Source: Methanobacteriota archaeon (lineage in GTDB: Archaea; Thermoplasmatota; Poseidoniia; Poseidoniales; SP79). From it: a stretch of 8,990 nt of DNA. The stretch lies in the NCBI GenBank assembly GCA_002715545.1, contig PAZI01000022.1:1-8990 (forward strand). Reading direction: 5' to 3'. A program made the position numbers and the translations under genes. A model generated the notes under the pieces. It was not told the origin of the DNA and made no database searches. It was given only the letters and a program-made list of their open reading frames with translations. Shown here in pieces: positions 1-5,758 of the stretch (positions are counted from its first letter, which is position 1; every line of letters begins with the position of its first letter).

Positions 1-1
1 T

Positions 2-100
2 GGGAATGTCGCCAATGATGGATACGAATGGCTCGAACATGAAGGACAGCAGTACTACAGAGCACCAAACTCAGGACAAGCATGGCAGGTGTGGGGCTAG
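2..100 (+). CDS. C-terminal end of an unidentified protein with a Trp/Tyr-rich tail (5'-truncated by window edge)
   Basis: The second forward frame is open from the window edge to a TAG at 98-100 and encodes 32 residues, including DGYEWLEHEGQQYYRA and a final QAWQVWG. A short aromatic tail of the form D-G-Y-E-W-L ... Y-Y-R ... W is, from memory, a recurring C-terminus on Marine Group II archaeal proteins, often at the end of secreted or membrane proteins; I cannot confirm that here. The body of the protein is outside the window, so no function can be given. The other two forward frames hit stops at once or carry no such biased composition, which is why this frame is preferred. The stop lies 22 bp from the stop of the converging minus-strand gene, with no convincing terminator hairpin between them. 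Confidence 0.6.
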   Translation, partial: GNVANDGYEWLEHEGQQYYRAPNSGQAWQVWG

Positions 101-122
101 TCTGTCAGACACCTAAGGAATC

Positions 123-3100
123 TCAACTGTATTCGTATTCCTCGAAATCTTCCTCTTCATCAGACCAACTTGGTCCCTTTGGCATTCGCACATACCCTAT
201 CGCAATGAGGATGACCGCCAGCAGGACCCATTGAATGACTATGACGACACTGTAGGCAGGATGTACCTCAGAGAGTGCACTAATCTCTCTGACCGAGGAC
301 GTATCTTCTGCGAATATCGGCATGGATTGTGCAACAATCTCATCCTGTTCATCGAAGACGATGATGCTCCAAGTCCCTACCACATCTGGTGACCAGCTCA
401 CCTGCTTCTGGACTGACTCTCCCGCAGCCAGTTCGAGATAGAGGCCCTCGAGATCCACTGGATCTCCTTCCTGGCGGGAGGCAACAACTCTGAATGTCTC
501 CTGGCCAGATGCTAATCCAACGTTCTTGAAATTCAGAACGATTGTCACAGGATCAAGAACTGCGACGACCCCCGAACGTGAAAGGTCGAGGCCTCCAAGA
601 GGGATATCAATGTCTGGAACATCATGCTGTATAGTCCACGACACCATTGGTCCTCTACCCGCTTCATTCGAAGCTGCTGAATTACCGGCCACATCCCTAC
701 CCTCGAAGTAGACATCTAGGCGAGCAGGGTCCTTGCGGAAATTTGGAGGGAGGTCCTTTTCGAGATTGAGCAGCCCAACAAGTGGCAGACTGCCACCGAC
801 ACGTGCAGAGGTTGTTGCGGCTAATTGTATCTCACCTTCTTCCACCAAAGCCCCTACAGGATCATCGCGCATCGTGAATAATTGATATCGCAACTTGATC
901 AATTGTGGGTCCATCCTGCCCTCCTCTGCAACCTCAAAGGCGATTCGCAGGCCTTCCACAAGATCCTCGGGAGTCAGAATTGCAGAACTCCTGGGACTAA
1001 CCATCTCGGTAGGAATCGGGCTGGTTCCATCCACGGTGACCCATGAACGCATCTGTTCGACCACAGTGAGGTCCTCAACACCCTCTGAAAGATTGACAAG
1101 ATCGAACTGGAGCGGGAGCATCGCATCGACATCCGGTGCAGTGAGATTGATCATGAACACTCCTCCTTCAGTCAGCACAATCTTTTCCACATTCCCCAGA
1201 GTTCCTCGAACCTGCAACGGTTCCACCGGAGGCAATTCACTACCTAGCCAATGTACAGAACCCTGTGCAGTAATGGTACGACCACTCCTCATCCAAATTT
1301 CATCTCCTTCGATCAAACCACCTATCTGTTCAATCAGCAGGGAATCGGAATTGATGGAAACCTCAGACGAACCCCGCCAAGCTGCAGCATCTAATTCCTG
1401 AGTGGTTACACGCCCGCTAGCATCTCTCACCGAAATGACAGGATACGTGTAACTACCAGCGCGATCTGCTAGGAATGATGGTGAAAATGACATCTCAAGT
1501 GTGAACAGCATGTCAGTGGCATATACACTGAGCCCTCCTGTAGGAGCTGTAAGAGTGCAGTTGTGCAAAGTAATCGACGCTCGATTGACATGACAACCGT
1601 CCTTGTCCCATTCGATATCTGAAGTTCCTGCGTCATCGTCCAATCCTAGAGTCAGGTTTCTCAAATCGACGAAACCGTTCTGATCCCGCAACTCGATATT
1701 GAAGATATAGCGACGATCTGGATGCATCCAAGGATCTGTCAAGGTCACGGGTGTGCCACTGCTGACCACAGACCAAACGCCTGCATCTGCGTCAACCTCC
1801 GGGTCAAGGTCTCCTCCGATCTTGTACGAAAATACGTGATCGCCAAAATCAGCAGAACCACCATTGCGTACCTGATTTCCAGCGATGTCAGAACCGGACA
1901 CATATCCAAAAACAAGTTCACCGATGTCACCACCAAGATCAGACCAATCTGCAGTATAGTTGCCTACTGTGGAATTCTCTACGAAAGCAAGAGGCATTGT
2001 CAATACCTCCCACTCATCGGCATCAGGTTCAGAATTGAATGGAGCACGGTCGTCTTTCCATTCTCTCCAGAGGTTGAGCGACAACGAATCAGGCAGAACT
2101 GGAAGGTCAGCCACTTCACAACGGACTGAACGGGTATCGCGTGGAAGGTGACCTGCGGCAGGAATATCGCAATCAATCAAAGTAGGGCGGCTCCCGTCAA
2201 CGATGAGAGCGAGACGTCCTGAATCTGGATCATGCATGGAACCTCCATAGAGTGGTTCGAGCAGTACTTGAGCCTGGATGAGCCCAAGGCGAGGAGGGAC
2301 GACCCATTCTACTATTGCCTGACCATTCGAGATCTCTGTCGTATTTGCAATTTCTTCACCATCAATGATTACACTCACTTTGACCGAATGATTCCTCGGT
2401 GAGCGGATGAATGTGTCATTCTCAAAACCAATTGTGACGAGAGATTTCACAACTTCTCCAGTGCGCAGATAGGCCTGAGAGAGCTGGACAAAAGAGCCAT
2501 CTTCTCGCTCAACCAGCCACGGCATCATAGATGGGCCTGATGGCTGAGGAAGTAGAACCACATCACCTTCGTATCCTTGGACGCTGTTACTCGAACCAAT
2601 GACTGTCGTACGTGGTGTGCTGTCGGCCCCGTTAGGAGTTCCGTCATCAACGTGAAGGAACGAGGAAATATTGACTTGTTCTGCATCCTGCCAGGATCCA
2701 TTCAACTGGAAGCGAATGATTGATCTCAGGGAGTTGTCAGAGAACATGGTGACTGCACAAGCCTCCGTTTCAGGCCATATGACGAGAGAGGGATCGGTAG
2801 AGACCAATACCTCTGGATTCGAGATCTGACACCATATCTCGACAAGGTTGAGGTTCGTCCCTATGCGCACATGCACTCTCGTAGGAGTCTCATCAGCAGA
2901 GTGTGAATGAGACGAGGTGACTTTGATCCAATGCTCGCTTGGCACAATGGGTGCGAATGAGTCCCCCTCACTTATCTGAGGATGTTCAAGAGATACGGTC
3001 ACCTGACCCGTCGTCTGCGGCGTATTCGAGGGCAAATGAGCCATTCTTGAGGAAGCGTGTGATTCCCTTTCTTGTTCCATGATTGAAGTAAAAGCAGACA

Positions 3101-3158
3101 AGATAAGGGAAAGGCCCACGAGGCATGTCATGCGGACATATCGCCCCTCCATGGCCAT
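123..3158 (-). CDS. Large secreted, membrane-anchored Ig-like/CARDB-like surface protein, function unknown
   Basis: This 1011-residue protein is not one I recognise by name. It has an N-terminal signal peptide (Arg6 and Arg9, then a hydrophobic core at about 11-24), a very long extracytoplasmic region, one C-terminal membrane segment (about 971-990), and a short tail with a strongly acidic end (997-1010, rich in Asp, Glu and Tyr). This predicts an outside-facing protein anchored by its C-terminus. The ectodomain looks like tandem beta-sandwich domains. 'D-x-A-G-N' turns at 424-428 and 822-826 are typical of bacterial/archaeal Ig-like repeats, and residues about 848-950 resemble a CARDB-type adhesion domain. 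There are 11 N-X-S/T sequons (N153 to N689), all before the membrane segment, and six ectodomain cysteines (110, 134, 330, 347, 522, 534) spaced as likely disulfide pairs. Met1, Met3 and Met10 are all possible starts; Met1 or Met3 keeps the positive n-region. An in-frame stop lies 21 bp upstream of Met1. Role is inferred as cell-surface structure or adhesion. Confidence 0.85.
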   Translation of the reverse strand: MAMEGRYVRMTCLVGLSLILSAFTSIMEQERESHASSRMAHLPSNTPQTTGQVTVSLEHPQISEGDSFAPIVPSEHWIKVTSSHSHSADETPTRVHVRIGTNLNLVEIWCQISNPEVLVSTDPSLVIWPETEACAVTMFSDNSLRSIIRFQLNGSWQDAEQVNISSFLHVDDGTPNGADSTPRTTVIGSSNSVQGYEGDVVLLPQPSGPSMMPWLVEREDGSFVQLSQAYLRTGEVVKSLVTIGFENDTFIRSPRNHSVKVSVIIDGEEIANTTEISNGQAIVEWVVPPRLGLIQAQVLLEPLYGGSMHDPDSGRLALIVDGSRPTLIDCDIPAAGHLPRDTRSVRCEVADLPVLPDSLSLNLWREWKDDRAPFNSEPDADEWEVLTMPLAFVENSTVGNYTADWSDLGGDIGELVFGYVSGSDIAGNQVRNGGSADFGDHVFSYKIGGDLDPEVDADAGVWSVVSSGTPVTLTDPWMHPDRRYIFNIELRDQNGFVDLRNLTLGLDDDAGTSDIEWDKDGCHVNRASITLHNCTLTAPTGGLSVYATDMLFTLEMSFSPSFLADRAGSYTYPVISVRDASGRVTTQELDAAAWRGSSEVSINSDSLLIEQIGGLIEGDEIWMRSGRTITAQGSVHWLGSELPPVEPLQVRGTLGNVEKIVLTEGGVFMINLTAPDVDAMLPLQFDLVNLSEGVEDLTVVEQMRSWVTVDGTSPIPTEMVSPRSSAILTPEDLVEGLRIAFEVAEEGRMDPQLIKLRYQLFTMRDDPVGALVEEGEIQLAATTSARVGGSLPLVGLLNLEKDLPPNFRKDPARLDVYFEGRDVAGNSAASNEAGRGPMVSWTIQHDVPDIDIPLGGLDLSRSGVVAVLDPVTIVLNFKNVGLASGQETFRVVASRQEGDPVDLEGLYLELAAGESVQKQVSWSPDVVGTWSIIVFDEQDEIVAQSMPIFAEDTSSVREISALSEVHPAYSVVIVIQWVLLAVILIAIGYVRMPKGPSWSDEEEDFEEYEYS

Positions 3159-3221
3159 CTGGAGAATAGATGTCCTTTTTCATCTTCGGTCGGTTGACCT
3201 CATTAGGCAGCATCATCTGTC
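3159..3221. promoter_or_regulatory. Compact divergent intergenic region between the surface-protein gene and rpiA
   Basis: These 63 bp separate two divergent starts and must hold both promoters. I see no good TATA box about 25 bp upstream of the rpiA ATG and no Shine-Dalgarno sequence close to either ATG, which fits leaderless transcripts. The only A-rich stretch, on the minus strand (AAAAAGGA, about 3174-3181), lies too far from the minus-strand ATG to act as a ribosome binding site, but could belong to its promoter. Confidence 0.4.
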
Positions 3222-3920
3222 ATGTCCATGACTGCCGGAAAGCAGGCTGCTGCGCGAGCAGCTGCCGGACTCATCACCAGTGGAATGAAAGTCGGTCTTG
3301 GGACCGGTTCCACCGCCGCATTTCTGGTAGACGAACTGATTGAAAGATCGCGAATAGAAAAATTAGACATCACTTGTGTCGCTACAAGCCAAGTCACTCA
3401 GAAGCAAGCTGAGGAAGGCGGACTTCAGGTTCTTGAACTCAAGGAAGTAGGCGTGCTCGACATTGTCATCGACGGTGCAGATGAGATAGACCCTCTTGGA
3501 CAATTGATCAAAGGAGGTGGCGGGGCAGCAGTACGCGAACTAATTGTTGCAATGGCTGCCCGACATTACGTCGTGATAGCAACTCCCAGCAAACATGTCG
3601 AAGTACTCGGATCATTCCCCCTCCCAATTTTTGTGCTTCCACATGCCCACGAGGTCACAATTGAACGGATTGCAGAAATCTGTCCAGGAGATGTGGGGTT
3701 GCGTGCTCCTCCAAGACCTAGTGTCGATGAACACGGTCTGATGATTGTTGATGCACATTTCGGCCCATGTATCAACAACCCCGCCTCAACTCGTTCCGTT
3801 CTGCTCGACATCGCAGGCGTTGTCGACGTAGGTCTCTTCATCGACATTGCGGACACTGCAATCTTAGGTCAAACTGATGGCACTGTCACTACCATCGAGT
3901 TCAGCCGCCGTCACCGCTAA
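3222..3920 (+). CDS. rpiA: Ribose-5-phosphate isomerase A
   Basis: This enzyme interconverts ribose 5-phosphate and ribulose 5-phosphate in the cytoplasm, supplying ribose for nucleotides. The 232-residue product is close to the usual RpiA length (219 in E. coli). The phosphate-binding GTGST loop is at 27-31, the DGADEID signature at 84-90 and KGGGGA at 97-102. Family knowledge places the E. coli active-site residues at Asp81, Asp84, Lys94 and Glu103; here Asp84, Asp87, Lys97 and Glu106 match with a constant offset of +3, so the site is intact. The C-terminal GVVDVGLFIDIADTAILG segment (199-216) is the usual RpiA end. The ATG at 3222 is used, but an ATG two codons later (3228) would give an equally good protein. 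No Shine-Dalgarno sequence is seen, so the mRNA may be leaderless. A tRNA gene begins 24 bp after the stop, so joint transcription with tRNA-Lys is possible. Confidence 0.95.
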   Translation: MSMTAGKQAAARAAAGLITSGMKVGLGTGSTAAFLVDELIERSRIEKLDITCVATSQVTQKQAEEGGLQVLELKEVGVLDIVIDGADEIDPLGQLIKGGGGAAVRELIVAMAARHYVVIATPSKHVEVLGSFPLPIFVLPHAHEVTIERIAEICPGDVGLRAPPRPSVDEHGLMIVDAHFGPCINNPASTRSVLLDIAGVVDVGLFIDIADTAILGQTDGTVTTIEFSRRHR

Positions 3921-3944
3921 AAGACGCTTAGGAATCCCAACGCC

Positions 3945-4018
3945 GGGTCTGTAGCTTAGTCAGGTAGAGCACCCGGCTCTTAACCGGGCGGCCGCGGGTT
4001 CGAACCCCGTCAGACCCG
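3945..4018 (+). tRNA. tRNA-Lys, anticodon CTT
   Basis: A complete cloverleaf can be drawn. The acceptor stem GGGTCTG (3945-3951) pairs with CAGACCC (4011-4017). The D-stem is GCTT/GAGC (3954-3957 with 3967-3970). The anticodon stem CCCGG/CCGGG encloses the loop CTCTTAA (3977-3983), with anticodon CTT at 3979-3981. The variable loop has five nucleotides, and the T-arm carries TTCGAAC (3999-4005). The anticodon reads AAG, so this is a lysine tRNA. The discriminator base is G (4018), as expected for archaeal tRNA-Lys. CCA is not encoded (TA follows), so it must be added by CCA-adding enzyme. There is no intron. The 5' leader would be removed by RNase P, whose RNA gene lies 1.4 kb downstream. Confidence 0.97.
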
Positions 4019-4025
4019 TAACTGC

Positions 4026-4039
4026 GCGCACCGGTGCGC
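4026..4039. repeat. Perfect 14-bp GC-rich palindrome just after the tRNA gene
   Basis: GCGCACCGGTGCGC is its own reverse complement. It starts 8 nt after the tRNA discriminator base and lies 42 bp before the asnS start. As RNA it could form a 5-bp stem (GCGCA/TGCGC) with a four-base loop, and as DNA it is a possible dimer-binding site. There is no following T-run, so it is not a classic intrinsic terminator. Its position suggests a 3'-end, processing or attenuation signal between the tRNA and asnS, but that is inference. Confidence 0.5.
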
Positions 4040-4067
4040 TTGAAATGCTCCAGCCCCTGACACCTCT

Positions 4068-4078
4068 GAGGATAAGGT
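4068..4078 (+). promoter_or_regulatory. Probable ribosome binding site of asnS
   Basis: The purine-rich stretch GAGGATAAGGT precedes the asnS ATG. GAGG at 4068-4071 leaves a 10-nt spacer, and AAGGT at 4074-4078 leaves only 3 nt, so GAGG is the better placed of the two. It supports the ATG at 4082 as the true start and implies that the mRNA has a leader here, unlike rpiA. Confidence 0.45.
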
Positions 4079-4081
4079 CAG

Positions 4082-5410
4082 ATGTCGAAGCAACATTACA
4101 TCGAAAGCATCCTTGCAGGCGTTCACGACGGTGGGGAAGTCGAACTCAGCGGCTGGATCTACCGGACCCGAGGGTCAAACAAGATTCGCTTCATTGTGCT
4201 TCGCGATTCTACAGGCACCATTCAATGTGTAGCTAAACAGGACGTACTTGATAGTGAGATGTTTGACGCGCTAGCAGGTGCTCTAATCGAGACCAGTTTA
4301 ATCGTCAAGGGAGATGTCATCTCGACAGATCGAGAACATGGGCATGAGATTCAGATTAAACATGCAGAGATTGTTGGCCCAGTTGATCCCGAACGACCAT
4401 TTCCTATCACCGAATCAGCGATGGAGGCCGCAGAGGGTGGTGAAACAGAATTTTTACTTGATCATCGCCACCTCTATCTTCGCACAAGTCGAATGACAAC
4501 GATGCTAAAGATACGGTCAACAGTATTCGGAGCGATTCACACCTATTTCCGTGACCGTGATTTCATCGAGTACCAAGCTCCGTCCTTTGTGGCAGGTGCC
4601 GTTGAGGGAGGAAGCACCTTGTTTGAGGTCCCATATTTCGGGCGTAAAGCATACTTGACGCAATCGTGGCAATTGTACGCTGAAGCTGCAATGCCAGCAC
4701 TTGAGCGCCTGTATACCATAGCCCCCTCATTCCGTGCTGAGAAGAGCCGAACTCGACGACACTTGACAGAATTCTGGCATGCTGAGATGGAAGTAGCGTG
4801 GGCAGGTAATTTGGAGATCATGGAACATGGTGAGGCCCTTGTTCAACACATTGCGAGAACACTACTCGATGAGCGTAGTGAGGAGCTTGCATCTGTGGGT
4901 CGGAATCTCGAGCTCATCGAGCGATTTGCAAATCGGCCGTATCCACGAATCCGTTACGACGAGGCTATTGAGCGGCTGAAAGCAAAAGGCGTCGATGTGG
5001 AATGGGGGGAGGATCTTGATTATTCTAAAGAGAAGATTCTCACACAGGATTTTGATGTCCCTCATTTCCTCACACATTACCCTCGCATTGCCAAGCCATT
5101 CTATCATCGACCCGACCCTGATGACGACAAGTACGTCTTGTGCCATGATCTACTCGCACCCGAGGGTTATGGTGAGATCATAGGTGGTGGAGAACGTACA
5201 TGGTCTGAGCCGGAGATCCTAGAACGTATCGATGAGGAAGGCACGCCACGTGAGCCCTACGAGTTCTACATCGATGTCCGCCGATATGGAGGAGTACCAC
5301 ACGGAGGGTTCGGATTGGGTGTCGAGCGAGTATGTGCTTGGCTTGCCGGTGCCGATCACATCCGAGAAGTCATTCCTTTCCCACGAGATTCGCGACGTGT
5401 CACGCCATAA
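4082..5410 (+). CDS. asnS: Asparaginyl-tRNA synthetase, archaeal type
   Basis: This class IIb aminoacyl-tRNA synthetase joins asparagine to tRNA-Asn using ATP in the cytoplasm. Its 442 residues match the archaeal family length. An N-terminal OB-fold anticodon-binding domain spans about 18-100 (GWIYRTRGSNKIRF core). The catalytic domain has class II motif 1 around 155-170 (conserved Pro167), motif 2 at 217-241 with Arg218, and motif 3 at 408-423 with Arg416. Motif 2 begins FRAEKSRTRRHLTEFWHAE, the form known in archaeal AsnRS rather than AspRS, and GVDVEWGEDL (303-312) and APEGYGEIIGG (359-369) are also AsnRS-like. Two oddities: 'GGGERTW' at 368-374 replaces the common GGSQRE, and the C-terminus FPRDSRRVTP resembles the AspRS ending. 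A discriminating AspRS/AsnRS relative remains a minor alternative. The gene follows tRNA-Lys by 63 bp and converges on rnpB with only 16 bp between them. Confidence 0.92.
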   Translation: MSKQHYIESILAGVHDGGEVELSGWIYRTRGSNKIRFIVLRDSTGTIQCVAKQDVLDSEMFDALAGALIETSLIVKGDVISTDREHGHEIQIKHAEIVGPVDPERPFPITESAMEAAEGGETEFLLDHRHLYLRTSRMTTMLKIRSTVFGAIHTYFRDRDFIEYQAPSFVAGAVEGGSTLFEVPYFGRKAYLTQSWQLYAEAAMPALERLYTIAPSFRAEKSRTRRHLTEFWHAEMEVAWAGNLEIMEHGEALVQHIARTLLDERSEELASVGRNLELIERFANRPYPRIRYDEAIERLKAKGVDVEWGEDLDYSKEKILTQDFDVPHFLTHYPRIAKPFYHRPDPDDDKYVLCHDLLAPEGYGEIIGGGERTWSEPEILERIDEEGTPREPYEFYIDVRRYGGVPHGGFGLGVERVCAWLAGADHIREVIPFPRDSRRVTP

Positions 5411-5426
5411 GCTCCGCTGAGAATGT

Positions 5427-5735
5427 AAGTGGGGTGCAGGGAGTAAGCCCCTTTCTGTTCCCCGTTACCGGGTGACCACATTCAACTCAGCGCCGTACCC
5501 GTCCCTCACCGTGCCACTCTACGGGACTGCTTCGGCTCGCTTCAGCGGGTCTGCTCGTCTCAACGCCCACACAGAGAACTCCCCCGGATGGGTTCACAGC
5601 ATTGACTGTGTGTCGGTCCGTGTCTGCAGCAGATTCGACCGTCTCCGATCCCATCATTCATCTGGCCGCCTGCACGTGAAGAGGGGACTTTCCTCAGAGC
5701 ATGCTCCGTAAGTGGTCCTCCTGCTCCCCACACTT
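5427..5735 (-). ncRNA. rnpB: RNase P RNA (catalytic RNA of ribonuclease P), archaeal
   Basis: This RNA, about 309 nt, is the catalytic subunit that trims 5' leaders from pre-tRNAs. Reading the minus strand, P1 pairs 5735-5720 with 5440-5427 (AAGTG, GGG and GCAGG blocks, with bulges). P2 is GACCAC (5717-5712) with GTGGTC (5479-5474). P3 is a short hairpin with a CATG loop (5708-5695). The universal GAGGAAAGTCCCC (5695-5683) and ACAGAAAGGGGCTTA (5458-5444) form P4, as AAGTCCCC with GGGGCTT and the expected bulged U. P19 is CCCG/CGGG closed by a GUAA tetraloop (5472-5461). P5 and P7 are proposed as 5682-5672 with 5514-5503, including the conserved GTGGCACGGT. Nested hairpins of the specificity domain occupy 5655-5587, closed by GATGGG/CCCATC. 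No P18 arm fits, as in archaea. The ends are set by P1 and are accurate to a few bases. It begins 23 bp after the stop of the upstream exporter gene and may share its transcript. Confidence 0.95.
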
Positions 5736-5758
5736 CACAAAGGCTCATCGCTCTTGAA

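Noticed and set aside
100..110. Inverted repeat GTCTGTCAGAC between the two convergent genes, as a terminator
   Set aside because: The usable stem is only about 4 bp with no T-run; too weak to call.
895..1401. 168-codon open frame on the plus strand
   Set aside because: Antisense shadow of the surface-protein gene, with Ser/Arg/Thr-rich low-complexity composition and no start context.
1722..2129. 135-codon open frame on the plus strand
   Set aside because: It lies wholly antisense inside the large surface-protein gene, with unnatural amino-acid composition (many Ile, Arg, Cys) and no motif.
2986..3216. 76-codon minus-strand frame overlapping the start of the surface-protein gene
   Set aside because: It is offset from the frame with the signal peptide and long ectodomain, lacks any signal or domain, and would occupy the divergent promoter region.
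5614..5641. Strong nested hairpin (CGGTC/GACCG enclosing TCTG/CAGA) as an independent small RNA or terminator
   Set aside because: It lies inside rnpB and is best explained as a specificity-domain arm; I did not give it a P-number because the order of arms is uncertain by eye.
5472..5748. Two small open frames (plus 5472-5711, minus 5560-5748) in the gap after asnS
   Set aside because: Both overlap the RNase P RNA, have no ribosome binding site or recognisable domain, and their openness is explained by the RNA's GC-rich helices.
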